From: Firmicutes bacterium UBA5010
Lineage (GTDB): Bacteria > Bacillota > Clostridia > Tissierellales > Sedimentibacteraceae
Direction: 5' to 3'
Length of the DNA: 33,319 nt
NCBI GenBank assembly: GCA_002396645.1
Contig: DGYI01000009.1
Location: 1-33,319, forward strand
Below the pieces are notes generated by a model. It had not been told where the DNA came from, did no database searches, and saw only the letters and a program-made list of their open reading frames with translations. Below are positions 7,643-16,287 of the stretch, in pieces; position 1 is the stretch's first letter; each line of letters starts with the position of its first letter. The position numbers and the translations under genes were made by a program.

Positions 7643-8186
7643 ATTGTATATTTCTCCTTTAAGTTGTATTTACACTTATCTCAATTACAGGATTTTAATA
7701 AGTGATTAGTATTATATATAAAAACTTATATCATAGTTATGCTATGCAATTACTCGCACAAAATGTCAGGCACTTTTGTGCATGAATCGGGATGTATTTT
7801 TTTACGAAATCCATCCGAAAAATCAATACATAAATTTTAATCTATATTATATGTAAAGTCAATTGAAAATCTTGCTTTTTATACAGCAAATATATTTGCG
7901 ACTAAAAATATCTGTCGTTAGTAAATCCGCTAAAATAATTCATAATTTGATATAAATCTTGAATTTAGAGATGAATTATGCTAGTATTTATTCAATAATA
8001 TTTTAGAATTTGAAAATTTTTATAAGCATCAGAAGAAAATAAAAAGAATCAAAGCACAAAAACAGACAATATTTTTGTTTGTTTTGGAAAGCATATAATA
8101 AAGCTCAAAATATATGTTTTTATTATATCATAGTCTCAGCAAGCTGAGCCGTTTATAAACCATTAAAACATGGAGGCGATATACAT
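7643..8186. other. Divergent intergenic region guaA / acetyltransferase
   Basis: No gene is supported in these 544 AT-rich bases. Symmetric elements include CACTTAT/ATAAGTG (7673-7679, 7698-7704) in the guaA leader, GCACAAAA/TTTTGTGC around ten bases (7756-7781), and CTCAGC-AA-GCTGAG (8135-8148) just before the acetyltransferase gene. A TATAAT at 8094-8099 could be the -10 of the rightward promoter, though the -35 is poor. I looked for a purine or preQ1 riboswitch and saw none. Confidence 0.45.
7756..7781. repeat. 8-bp inverted repeat around TGTCAGGCAC
   Basis: GCACAAAA (7756-7763) pairs with TTTTGTGC (7774-7781) around a ten-base loop. It lies in the divergent region between guaA and the acetyltransferase gene. 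It could be an attenuator-like hairpin in the guaA leader or a dispersed repeat; function is not known. Confidence 0.35.
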
Positions 8187-9281
8187 ATGAGTGAAAGAAT
8201 AATTTGTAATTTAAACTTAGATGAGGATTTTGAAAGCTTTGAGGAGCTTTGTATATTATCCTTCGGTGAAAGAACCAACCAGGATTTAGATATGCACAGA
8301 TGGATGTTCGATGAAAATCCGTATAATCCCAATGGTCAAAATCTCATGTATGTACTTAAAGAAGAGAATAAGATTATAGGCGCAGACGGACTTATACCAT
8401 TTGAGCTTTATGTAAACGGCAAGGTAGTAATTGCGGCTCATTCGGTTAAATCCATGACTCATCCAGATTATAAAAGACAAGGTATATTCAGAATGATGAC
8501 AGATAATTCAGTTGAGAGCGGAAGAAATAACGGGGTCGATCTTATCATCGGTCTTGCCAATAAAAATTCATATCCCGCATATGAAAAGTTCGGCTGGCCG
8601 ACATTGTATGAGAAGGAAGTCTATATAAGACCAATTAATATAGCTAACAAAATGAAAGAGAAAATAAAAATAGGATTCTTGGCAAACCTATCCGGCGGAC
8701 TTTATAAATGCTTTGATAAGCTAAGACTCTCACCTAAAAATATGTTGAAAAAGTTGAATGCTTCTGTTAAAGAGCTTGACTCTATACCGGAGGAAATAAC
8801 GGAATATTGGGATAAATTTAAGGATAAGTACAATGTTTTAATAGTAAGAAATTACAAATATTTAAATTATAGATATAATAAAAGACCGGATGTTAAGTAT
8901 AAAACTCTTTTAATAAATTCAGGTGAGGAAAAAATCGGATTTGTAGTATTAAGAGAAACTTTGGCTAATAATTCTAAAATGGTATCAGTAGCCGAAAACT
9001 TTACAGACCCGGATAACGAAGAGTATATCGGTGCAATAGCAGAGGCGATAATTAATTACTGCTATAAGGTTAATGCAGAATATGTGGTTGTCGGAACAGG
9101 CTTATATGGTATGTACAAGGATATCTTATTAAAATACGGCTTCACGAAAAATAAAAAAAGCTTAATTAACAATATGATGATTGCTAAATCTCTTAGTGAT
9201 AAAATATCTACCGATGAATTGATGGGTCATGAAATATGGCATATTACTCAGGGTGACGGAGAAACAGAACTTGATTTATAA
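8187..9281 (+). CDS. GNAT-family N-acetyltransferase
   Basis: The 364-residue protein has an N-terminal GNAT fold. The acetyl-CoA region is visible at about residues 85-125: SVKSMTHPDYKRQGIFRMM, containing the (R/Q)xxGxx-type pyrophosphate loop KRQGIF, followed by GLANKNSYPAYEKFGW, a typical GNAT strand-helix. The C-terminal half (about 150-364) contains a second, GNAT-like segment, as in Eis-type or GNAT_acetyltr_9 proteins. Substrate is unknown. A GGAGG-type site (TGGAGGCGATATACAT) decides the ATG at 8187. It is followed 11 bases later by a small membrane protein gene and probably shares its transcript. A palindrome at 8135-8148 could serve regulation. Confidence 0.8.
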   Translation: MSERIICNLNLDEDFESFEELCILSFGERTNQDLDMHRWMFDENPYNPNGQNLMYVLKEENKIIGADGLIPFELYVNGKVVIAAHSVKSMTHPDYKRQGIFRMMTDNSVESGRNNGVDLIIGLANKNSYPAYEKFGWPTLYEKEVYIRPINIANKMKEKIKIGFLANLSGGLYKCFDKLRLSPKNMLKKLNASVKELDSIPEEITEYWDKFKDKYNVLIVRNYKYLNYRYNKRPDVKYKTLLINSGEEKIGFVVLRETLANNSKMVSVAENFTDPDNEEYIGAIAEAIINYCYKVNAEYVVVGTGLYGMYKDILLKYGFTKNKKSLINNMMIAKSLSDKISTDELMGHEIWHITQGDGETELDL

Positions 9282-9292
9282 AGAGGTGCAGC

Positions 9293-9658
9293 TTGAAAAA
9301 AAATATTAAAAATAGCTCTAAGCATAGGGCTAGATTGGCTATATTGTATTTAATGATATATGCTGTTATTTTATCTTATTTTTATTATGCAAAATACATT
9401 GACTTTACAGTTATAAGAACAATATATATGCCCATACTAGGAGTATCCATGCTTGCGATACTTCTGGATTATCTTATATTTGGTCAGGTATTTATGGCAG
9501 CATCGGTACTTGGGCTGACAGCAGAGTTCATGATTCATACCGAGCAAGGAGCTAAGATTACTATGGCAGGAGCTTTCACTAACAATGCTATATTAATGCT
9601 TGGCTTCATAGTTGGTTTTATCTTACAAATGTATATAAAAACAAAAAAAGGAAAGTAA
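9293..9658 (+). CDS. Small four-helix membrane protein of unknown function
   Basis: This 121-residue protein starts with TTG at 9293, preceded by AGAGGTG. A basic N-terminus (KKNIKNSSKHRAR) leads into about four hydrophobic segments: roughly residues 15-32, 38-58, 64-80 and 93-113. The C-terminus is basic (KTKKGK), cytoplasmic by the positive-inside rule. I do not recognise a family. It is eleven bases after the acetyltransferase gene and is likely cotranscribed, so it may partner that enzyme, but this is inference. Confidence 0.65.
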   Translation: MKKNIKNSSKHRARLAILYLMIYAVILSYFYYAKYIDFTVIRTIYMPILGVSMLAILLDYLIFGQVFMAASVLGLTAEFMIHTEQGAKITMAGAFTNNAILMLGFIVGFILQMYIKTKKGK

Positions 9659-9673
9659 GCGGCTATCACATTT

Positions 9674-9692
9674 TGCGATAACAGTTATCGCA
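9674..9692. terminator. Hairpin between convergent genes
   Basis: TGCGATAA (9674-9681) and TTATCGCA (9685-9692) form an 8-bp stem with loop CAG between the membrane protein stop (9658) and the end of the LysR gene (9693). Position suggests a bidirectional terminator, though T-runs are poor on either side. The arm TTATCGCA also appears at 10702-10709, upstream of the dpp operon. Confidence 0.5.
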
Positions 9693-10634
9693 TTAATTGA
9701 TATCATTTGTCAAATGTGCACTTATCAGATTTATCGCCTCAGAAGCTATAGGTGATAAATTTGAATTAGCACTTTTTATCCATCCCAGTTCGGATTTTAT
9801 ATCACAATCCTGTAAAATCAAAGTTCTTTTATTTCCCATAGTGCCGGAGATATCCTTAATCTCATCCAAGGAATTATAGTTTGAATTCAAATAGCATGCA
9901 TCAGATACAGCCAGAGTTTCATATATAGTTGCTCTTGACGAAGTTATAAACTTGCTGTTTGAATGTTTAAGCTTTAATCTGTCAAAAATATCAGAATATG
10001 GTCCGAAATCCATATAATTATACATTATCATAGGGTAAGGCTGTATCATGTCCGTAGTTATATAGTTGCTTTCATTGTAAAACAGCGGATTGCTGGGTCC
10101 TACCGTAACACCTATATCTAAAGTAAGCAATGGATAAAATTGAAGCTTAAGTGCGTTATATTGCTTGATATATTGGTTTTTATAACAGTTCCAATGTCTG
10201 ACAAGTCCTATTTCAGCCACATTATTGGCTACAAGATTCATAGCCTCCGGACCGAAAGCCTCGTGTTCTTCAATTCTGATTCCGATAGAAGCATATTTTT
10301 TATATAGGTCGGCACAGATTTTACTTATGAAGTTAAATCCGTTGCTTGCAATACTCAAACGCATCAGATTGTCGGCATATTTAGTGCTTATCATGTCGTC
10401 AAGCTGTTTTAACTGCATTTGTATCGGACTTATGTATGAAATAAACGTTTTTCCGAATGGCGTAAGAACAACACCTCTCGTAGACCTTGAAAAAATCTCT
10501 TTTCCAAGCTCTGCCTCCAAGTTTTTGATGGATGCCGATAAGACTGATTGAGATAAAAACAGATTGCTTGCGGCTTTATTAATAGAGCCTGTTTTTGATA
10601 TTTCGAGTACATATTTAAGTTGATTTAATGTCAT
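9693..10634 (-). CDS. LysR-family transcriptional regulator
   Basis: The 313-residue protein has the LysR winged helix-turn-helix at residues 1-60 (LNQLKYVLEISKTGSINKAA, then SQSVLSASIKNLEAELGKEIF and SRSTRGVVLTPFG). A substrate-binding effector domain follows (about 90-300). The ATG is preceded by GAGG. It is transcribed away from the peptide-transporter operon, sharing a 175-base control region, the usual arrangement for a LysR activator and its target. I infer that it senses the imported compound or a breakdown product and activates the operon. The effector cannot be read from the sequence. Confidence 0.92.
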   Translation of the reverse strand: MTLNQLKYVLEISKTGSINKAASNLFLSQSVLSASIKNLEAELGKEIFSRSTRGVVLTPFGKTFISYISPIQMQLKQLDDMISTKYADNLMRLSIASNGFNFISKICADLYKKYASIGIRIEEHEAFGPEAMNLVANNVAEIGLVRHWNCYKNQYIKQYNALKLQFYPLLTLDIGVTVGPSNPLFYNESNYITTDMIQPYPMIMYNYMDFGPYSDIFDRLKLKHSNSKFITSSRATIYETLAVSDACYLNSNYNSLDEIKDISGTMGNKRTLILQDCDIKSELGWIKSANSNLSPIASEAINLISAHLTNDIN

Positions 10635-10668
10635 CTTTATACCTCCTCATTATGTGATAGACAATTTT

Positions 10669-10809
10669 AGTATAAAGCTTATCTGAATTATATATTATGC
10701 CTTATCGCATGTCAACTGGTATAATAAACATGTGTAGAGGCAGTGAGGTATCGAAAACGATATCTTAATACTCGATAAATAAACATAAAAAATGAAGGGA
10801 TGATTAATA
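10669..10809 (+). promoter_or_regulatory. LysR-dpp divergent control region
   Basis: A perfect -10, TATAAT, is at 10720-10725 for the dpp operon, with no good -35 at the right spacing, as expected for an activator-dependent promoter. TTATCGCA (10702-10709) lies in the -35 area and is identical to an arm of the hairpin at 9674-9692. A perfect palindrome TATCG-AAAA-CGATA (10749-10762) lies downstream of the -10. The complement of AGTATA at 10669-10674 gives a leftward TATACT -10 for the regulator gene. The binding roles are inferred. Confidence 0.5.
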
Positions 10810-12324
10810 ATGAAAAAAGGAACAAGATTAATTAGTTTGCTGTTAATAATGGTTTTCGCATTCAGCATGTTAAGCGCATGTTCTACAACGAAGCCCGGCG
10901 GCGGTAGTACCGACACTCTTAATGTGGCACTTACAGGTGAGCCTCCGTCCTTGACAACTTGTGACCACGACTCATTGATATCTGTTTATATGAACATACT
11001 CACATATAACGGATTGATGAGAATTGACCATGAAACTTTGGACATATTACCTGATTTAGCTGAAACATACAAGGCAGAAAGCGATACCGACTGGGTATTT
11101 AAGCTGAAAGAAGGAGTTAAGTTTCACAACGGAGAAGAGATGACAGCAGATGATGTTGTTGCTTCCATTGAATGGGCAAAATCCTTTGCAGCAAGCGCAA
11201 GCTATACAGCTAACATAAAAAGCGTGGAAGCTGTGGACAAATATAATGTAAAAATAGTTACTAACGGCGCATACGCAGGATTGCTGGCAGACCTTGCATA
11301 TCATTTTAATTTTATAGTTCCGAAGTCATTAATTGAGGCTAATAATGATTTCAATGCCAATCCTGTAGGAACAGGCCCGTATAAATTTAAAGAGTGGAAT
11401 TATGGTGATTCATTAAAATTTGTTGCCAATGAAGATTATTTTGATACAAACAGAAAAGCTTCTATACCTAATTTAGTATTTAAAATAATACCTGAAGGAA
11501 CATCAAGAACAATTGCACTGGAAGCAGGAGAAATCGATTTCATATATGAACTTTCAACAGCGGATGTATCAAGAATAAAAGAGAATAAAAAATTTGAAGT
11601 TAAAGAAGTGGCTTCGGTTGAAAACTTTTTCTTAGCATTAAATACAGACGTAGCTCCGTTTGATGATGTAAATGTAAGGCAAGCTATAAATTACGGTATC
11701 AACAGAGATGATGTTATAGCGGCAGCCCTTAACGGATATGCAACACCAAACTATACTCAGATAGCATCAGGCTATTGGGGCTCGACTGATGAAGGTGCGG
11801 CTGAGTTTAATCTAGAGAAAGCTCAGGAATATCTTGATAAATGGGGCGGAAACCCTGCAGATATAGTAATTCCTATTATCTGCTCAAATGAAATAAAGGT
11901 AGCGGCATCAACAGTTATGCAAAGCAGCTTGGCTAAACTGGGCATCAAGGTTGAGATAGTTACAATGGATACAGCTACGTACTTTGCGAGCTGGACTTCA
12001 GGAGACTGGACAGCGCTTATATCTTCATGGTCACCATCAAACTCTTTAACTTACGTTCAGCGTTATCATTCAAGCAGAGCAGAATCATATCCGGGAGCTA
12101 TAAAAAATGATGAAATAGATGCTTTGGTTAAAAAAGCAGAAAGTACAATCGATGCAGATGCGAGACTTAAATTGATTCAAGAAATAGTTGTCAAAATAAA
12201 TGAATTATCTCCGCAGCCGTCATTATATCAGCCATCTATGTTCAGAGCATACGATGCAAATCTTGGCGGAGTAGTGGCAAGCGCTACAGGATACGTAGGA
12301 TTCAATGACATGTTCTGGAAATAA
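10810..12324 (+). CDS. Peptide ABC transporter substrate-binding lipoprotein
   Basis: The 504-residue protein begins with a signal peptide ending in the lipobox LSAC, so Cys24 would be lipidated and the protein anchored outside the membrane. The body is the family 5 solute-binding fold (Dpp/Opp/Nik type) with recognisable segments: VFKLKEGVKFHNGEEMTADD (about 95-115), GTGPYKFKEWNYGD (about 192-205) and NVRQAINYGINRDDV (about 290-305). It captures a short peptide, or less often a conjugated amino acid, for the permease pair downstream. It is the first gene of the operon under LysR control. Two hairpins after its stop codon may keep its mRNA more abundant than the permease mRNA. The ligand cannot be decided from sequence; nickel or sugar ligands are less likely given the catabolic neighbours. 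Confidence 0.93.
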   Translation: MKKGTRLISLLLIMVFAFSMLSACSTTKPGGGSTDTLNVALTGEPPSLTTCDHDSLISVYMNILTYNGLMRIDHETLDILPDLAETYKAESDTDWVFKLKEGVKFHNGEEMTADDVVASIEWAKSFAASASYTANIKSVEAVDKYNVKIVTNGAYAGLLADLAYHFNFIVPKSLIEANNDFNANPVGTGPYKFKEWNYGDSLKFVANEDYFDTNRKASIPNLVFKIIPEGTSRTIALEAGEIDFIYELSTADVSRIKENKKFEVKEVASVENFFLALNTDVAPFDDVNVRQAINYGINRDDVIAAALNGYATPNYTQIASGYWGSTDEGAAEFNLEKAQEYLDKWGGNPADIVIPIICSNEIKVAASTVMQSSLAKLGIKVEIVTMDTATYFASWTSGDWTALISSWSPSNSLTYVQRYHSSRAESYPGAIKNDEIDALVKKAESTIDADARLKLIQEIVVKINELSPQPSLYQPSMFRAYDANLGGVVASATGYVGFNDMFWK

Positions 12325-12335
12325 AACGCGTTTTA
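12322..12335. repeat. 14-bp perfect palindrome at the end of the binding-protein gene
   Basis: TAAAACGCGTTTTA reads the same on both strands and overlaps the TAA stop codon. It has no loop as a hairpin, so a protein-binding site or chance are both possible. It starts the intergenic region that holds two further inverted repeats. Confidence 0.3.
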
Positions 12336-12347
12336 ATTTATAGATAT

Positions 12348-12386
12348 AAAGTGCTAAAAACTATTTGATATAATTTTTAGCACTTT
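12348..12386 (+). terminator. Intra-operon hairpin after the binding-protein gene
   Basis: AAAGTGCTAAAAA (12348-12360) and TTTTTAGCACTTT (12374-12386) form a perfect 13-bp stem around a 13-base loop. A Rho-independent terminator would need a longer T-run than AATAAATTT, so it is probably a partial terminator or a 3' stabiliser. Such hairpins commonly raise the binding-protein level above that of the permeases in ABC operons; this is inference from position. Confidence 0.6.
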
Positions 12387-12393
12387 AATAAAT

Positions 12394-12422
12394 TTAAAGC
12401 TTTAGCTAAATCAGAGCTTTAA
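12394..12422 (+). repeat. Second hairpin before the permease gene
   Basis: TTAAAGCT (12394-12401) pairs with AGCTTTAA (12415-12422) around a 13-base loop, 20 bases before the permease start. It is close to, but does not cover, the TAAGGAGG site at 12431-12438. It may set where a processed mRNA begins. Confidence 0.4.
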
Positions 12423-12442
12423 CAGCGACTTAAGGAGGTAAA

Positions 12443-13369
12443 ATGCTTAAATATATATTTAAAAGACTTTTAGCCTTAATTCCGGTAATTATCGGTGTAA
12501 CATTTCTGGTATTTATGATTATGCAGCTTGCGCCCGGAGATCCCGTTCAATTGATTTTAGGTGAAAATGCAACACCGGAACAAAAGGAAGAGTTAAGAGA
12601 AAAAATGGGGTTAAATGACCCGGTATTAGTTCAGTATGTCAGATATTTGGTCAATTTTTGCAAGGGTGATTTAGGAATATCATATTCGACAAAAAGACCT
12701 GTTATAGACGAGGTAGCTTCAAGGTTTCCTTATACCTTTAACTTGTCTATAGTTGCCGGTGTAGTTTCAATTATATTGGCTATTCCGCTCGGGATTTTGG
12801 CTGCAGTCAAACAGAATACGATATTTGACAATGTAAGTATGATTATTTCATTAATAGGGGTATCAATGCCGATTTTCTGGCTTGCACTATTGCTGATACT
12901 GGTGTTTTCGCTCAATCTCGGCTGGTTTCCTGTTAAGGGAGCGGACAGCTGGCAAAGCTATATATTGCCGGCTATATCGCTGGGATTTATGAATATGGCA
13001 TCTATAGCCAGAACTACACGTTCATCGATGCTAGAAACAGTAAGACAGGACTATATCCGTACCGCCAGAGCAAAGGGTGTATCCAAATCAAATGTTATAA
13101 TAAGACATGCCTTTAAAAATGCCCTGATACCGACAATTACGGTTTGCGGTATTCAAATGGGACAATTATTGGGAGGCTCTGTTTTAACAGAAACCGTCTT
13201 TGCATGGCCGGGACTTGGAAGGCTTATGGTACAGTCGATTAGCGCAAGAGATGTACCTATGGTGCTTGGCTGTATGACGGTCTTAACAGTTTGCTTCTCA
13301 ATTGTAAATCTGTTGGTTGACTTGCTGTATGGATTTATGGATCCGCGTATCAAGGCGATGTATTCTTAA
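12443..13369 (+). CDS. Peptide ABC transporter permease, DppB type
   Basis: The 308-residue protein shows the family signature of the first Dpp/Opp permease: a helix at residues 9-30, the conserved PGDP (PGDPVQ near residue 32), and about six membrane helices overall. The EAA loop that contacts the ATPase reads RTARAKGVSKSNVIIRHAFKNA (about 205-230). It ends with the typical FMDPRIK motif. Together with the next gene it forms the channel for the imported peptide. TAAGGAGG precedes the ATG at a standard spacing. It lies 13 bases before the second permease gene. Confidence 0.95.
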   Translation: MLKYIFKRLLALIPVIIGVTFLVFMIMQLAPGDPVQLILGENATPEQKEELREKMGLNDPVLVQYVRYLVNFCKGDLGISYSTKRPVIDEVASRFPYTFNLSIVAGVVSIILAIPLGILAAVKQNTIFDNVSMIISLIGVSMPIFWLALLLILVFSLNLGWFPVKGADSWQSYILPAISLGFMNMASIARTTRSSMLETVRQDYIRTARAKGVSKSNVIIRHAFKNALIPTITVCGIQMGQLLGGSVLTETVFAWPGLGRLMVQSISARDVPMVLGCMTVLTVCFSIVNLLVDLLYGFMDPRIKAMYS

Positions 13370-13382
13370 GGAGGCATAAAAT

Positions 13383-14282
13383 ATGAGCAAAATAAATGAC
13401 AAATTGACGCAAAAAGAGCTTGTGAAGCAATATAAGAAAAACAATCAGATAAAAGAGATATTTTCTCTTCTTGGCAAAAATAAGGCGGCAATGTTCGGAC
13501 TGATATTTTTAGTCTTATTAATTCTCGTTTCTTTGGGAGCGGACCTGCTTTATGATTACGATACTAAGGTTATAGAACAAAATATATCCGAACGTTTAAA
13601 GTGGCCATCTCTTGAACATCCTTTCGGAACAGATGATTATGGTCGTGACTTGTTGGCAAGAGTTGTTCACGGCAGCAGAATGTCACTGTATGTAAGCTTT
13701 TTATCTGTTGCGATAAGCCTGGTTCTGGGAGGAATATTAGGAGCGGTTTCAGGCTATTACGGAGGAATGATAGATAATATAATTATGAGAATTACGGATA
13801 TTTTCCTTGCAATACCGATGACGCTTTTAGCTATGGTTATTGTAGCGGCATTGGGTGCAAGCACGATAAACCTGATTATAGCGCTTTCGGTATCTTCAAT
13901 TCCAACATTCGCAAGAATTGTAAGAGGCTCTGTTCTGACTGTAAGAGAGGTTGACTATATTGAGGCTGCCAGTGCCATAGGAGCAAAAGATGCTGTAATT
14001 ATTTTCAGTCATATATTGCCTAATTGCATGGGTCCGATAATAGTACAGACAACTTTAAGAGTTGCTGCAACAATAGCAAATACTGCGGCACTTTCGTTCT
14101 TAGGACTTGGAGTTCAGGCACCTGCACCGGAATGGGGAGCGCTTTTGTCGGCAGGCAGAAATTATATAAGAGATAACAGCTATCTTACTTTTATTCCGGG
14201 ACTTGCTATTATGCTTACAATATTAGCTTTGAATCTTCTTGGAGACGGTCTGAGAGATGCTTTAGATCCAAGACTTAAATAA
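13383..14282 (+). CDS. Peptide ABC transporter permease, DppC type
   Basis: This 299-residue protein has the N-terminal cytoplasmic stretch and first helix typical of DppC/OppC (NKAAMFGLIFLVLLILVSLG), then HPFGTDDYGRDLLARVVHG at about 77-97, which is nearly diagnostic. The EAA loop is EAASAIGAKDAVIIFSHILP (about 197-216). Five further helices follow, and the C-terminus ends LLGDGLRDALDPRLK, as in the family. It pairs with the DppB-type permease. GGAGGC precedes its start, and GGAGG sits 14 bases before the next start. Arg codons here are almost all AGA. Confidence 0.95.
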   Translation: MSKINDKLTQKELVKQYKKNNQIKEIFSLLGKNKAAMFGLIFLVLLILVSLGADLLYDYDTKVIEQNISERLKWPSLEHPFGTDDYGRDLLARVVHGSRMSLYVSFLSVAISLVLGGILGAVSGYYGGMIDNIIMRITDIFLAIPMTLLAMVIVAALGASTINLIIALSVSSIPTFARIVRGSVLTVREVDYIEAASAIGAKDAVIIFSHILPNCMGPIIVQTTLRVAATIANTAALSFLGLGVQAPAPEWGALLSAGRNYIRDNSYLTFIPGLAIMLTILALNLLGDGLRDALDPRLK

Positions 14283-14296
14283 AGGAGGAGAAGATT

Positions 14297-15310
14297 TTGA
14301 GTAATGATAAAAACAATAAAGCCATTGAAATAAAGGATTTGACAGTTGAATTCCGTACAAGATCGGGAGTTGTTCAGGCACTGAACGGCTTGGATTTATC
14401 CATAGAAAAGGGTAAGACACTGGGACTTGTCGGAGAAACAGGCGCAGGAAAAACAACAACAGGACTTTCGATTTTGAAACTAATACCAAACCCTCCGGGA
14501 GTTATAACAAAAGGCTCAATTAAGTTAAACGGTGAGGATGTGCTTAAAAAGTCGGAAAAAGAAATGGAACAGATACGAGGAAAGGCTGTATCAATGATTT
14601 TTCAGGACCCTATGACATCATTAAATCCCGTTATGACAGTCGAAGACCAAATAGCAGAAGTAATTGAAGTACACGAAAAGCTGGGACGAGAAAAATCAAC
14701 ACGAAAGGCCAGAGAAATGCTGGAGCTTGTCGGAATTCCGGGAGACAGAGGTCATGAGTATCCTCACCAGTTCTCGGGAGGAATGAAACAGCGTGTTATT
14801 ATAGCTATAGCTCTTTCCTGCAATCCTGAGCTTCTGATAGCAGATGAGCCTACAACGGCACTTGATGTTACAATACAAGCGCAGGTTCTTGAGATGATGA
14901 AAGAATTAAAAGATAAATATAATATGTCTATGCTTATGATTACGCATGATTTAGGTATAGTAGCTGAAATATGCGATGATGTATCCGTTATATACGGCGG
15001 AAGAATAATTGAGCACGGAAGCTTAGAGGACATATTTGATAATACAAGACATCCGTATACAGAGGGACTGTTTAATTCACTGCCCAATATAGACAACAGA
15101 ACAGCTAAGCTAAAGCCCATAAGAGGACTTATGCCGGATCCGACAGATTTGCCTAAGGGCTGTACCTTCTGCCCGAGATGTGATTATGCAATGGAAATAT
15201 GTAAAACACAAAAGCCTAAAAAGGTTTACAGAAATGAGGAGCATTATGTAGAATGTCACCTTTACAACGAAAAAAATATCAAGGAAGGAAAGGTGATTAG
15301 CAGTGAGTAA
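14297..15310 (+). CDS. Peptide ABC transporter ATPase, DppD type
   Basis: The 337-residue protein starts with TTG at 14297, after AAAGGAGGAG. Walker A is GETGAGKTT (about residues 42-50), the signature is FSGGMKQR, and Walker B is LLIADEPTTALD. The C-terminal oligopeptide/dipeptide extension contains the Cys pattern GCTFCPRC...C...C (about 285-325), which in OppD-type proteins can hold an iron-sulfur cluster. It powers transport with the partner ATPase. It overlaps the next gene by eight bases, indicating translational coupling. Confidence 0.94.
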   Translation: MSNDKNNKAIEIKDLTVEFRTRSGVVQALNGLDLSIEKGKTLGLVGETGAGKTTTGLSILKLIPNPPGVITKGSIKLNGEDVLKKSEKEMEQIRGKAVSMIFQDPMTSLNPVMTVEDQIAEVIEVHEKLGREKSTRKAREMLELVGIPGDRGHEYPHQFSGGMKQRVIIAIALSCNPELLIADEPTTALDVTIQAQVLEMMKELKDKYNMSMLMITHDLGIVAEICDDVSVIYGGRIIEHGSLEDIFDNTRHPYTEGLFNSLPNIDNRTAKLKPIRGLMPDPTDLPKGCTFCPRCDYAMEICKTQKPKKVYRNEEHYVECHLYNEKNIKEGKVISSE

Positions 15311-16256
15311 AAATGTACTTTTAGATGTAAGAAATTTAAAAAAATATTTTAAAACTCCGAAGGGAATGCTGCATGCTGTAGATGATGTGTCCTTTACTAT
15401 CGAAAAGGGCAAAACTCTTGGTGTTGTAGGCGAATCGGGCTGCGGTAAATCAACAACAGGAAGGGCGATACTCAGATTAATCGAGCCGACAAGCGGAGAA
15501 GTGCTGTTTGAAGGAAAGGATATAGGAAAACTTTCCGACAGTGAAATGAGAAAAAAGCGAACAGAAATGCAGATTATATTTCAAGACCCCTTTTCATCAT
15601 TAAATCCGAGAAAAACCATAAGTGAAACTATAGCTGAGCCTTTAAAGCTAAATCGAATATTAAACAACAGCAAGGATAGAATGAACAGAGTTTTGGAGAT
15701 AATGGAGACCGTCGGATTGGCTCATAGGCTTATCAATGCTTATCCGCACGAGCTGGACGGAGGAAGAAGACAAAGAATAGGTATAGCAAGGGCACTTGCA
15801 CTGAATCCTAAATTTATAGTATGTGACGAGCCTGTTTCGGCACTTGATGTATCAATTCAAGCGCAGATATTAAATTTAATGAACGAATTGCAGGAAAAGA
15901 TGGGTTTGACATACATGTTTATAACACATGACTTATCGGTAGTTAATCATTTTTCTGATGATATAGCCGTTATGTATCTTGGAAAGCTTATTGAAAAGGC
16001 ACCTTCGGAGGAGTTGTTTGCAAATCCGACTCATCCATATACAAAAGCGCTTTTATCGGCGATACCGGTACCAAGCTTGCATAACAAAAGGAAAAGAGTA
16101 TTGTTAAAAGGGGAAATAAGCTCTCCGATTAATCCAAAACCTATTTGCAGATTTGCAAACCGATGTCCTGATGCGACAGAAAAATGCTTAAATGAAGAAC
16201 CAAAACTAAAAGAAATTTCAAGCGGACATTTTGTTTCTTGCTTTCTTTTAGATTAA
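15303..16256 (+). CDS. Peptide ABC transporter ATPase, DppF type
   Basis: The 317-residue protein starts with GTG at 15303 inside the end of the preceding gene. Walker A is GESGCGKST (about 41-49), Walker B is FIVCDEPVSALD, and the C-terminal extension has the ICRFANRC...C...C cysteine pattern. The signature motif is LDGGRRQR in place of the usual LSGGQ: Asp replaces Ser and Arg replaces Gln. I have the impression that this variant exists in a subset of Firmicute peptide importers, so it is probably functional. It completes the five-gene importer. The next gene starts 31 bases later with its own site AGGGAGG, so the catabolic genes are probably on the same transcript. Confidence 0.94.
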   Translation: MSKNVLLDVRNLKKYFKTPKGMLHAVDDVSFTIEKGKTLGVVGESGCGKSTTGRAILRLIEPTSGEVLFEGKDIGKLSDSEMRKKRTEMQIIFQDPFSSLNPRKTISETIAEPLKLNRILNNSKDRMNRVLEIMETVGLAHRLINAYPHELDGGRRQRIGIARALALNPKFIVCDEPVSALDVSIQAQILNLMNELQEKMGLTYMFITHDLSVVNHFSDDIAVMYLGKLIEKAPSEELFANPTHPYTKALLSAIPVPSLHNKRKRVLLKGEISSPINPKPICRFANRCPDATEKCLNEEPKLKEISSGHFVSCFLLD

Positions 16257-16287
16257 TCAGATGAGATGACAAATAAGGGAGGTTATC

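Noticed and set aside
7643..8186. Purine riboswitch before guaA
   Set aside because: The leader lacks the conserved purine riboswitch loop and junction motifs on the leftward strand; only simple inverted repeats are present.
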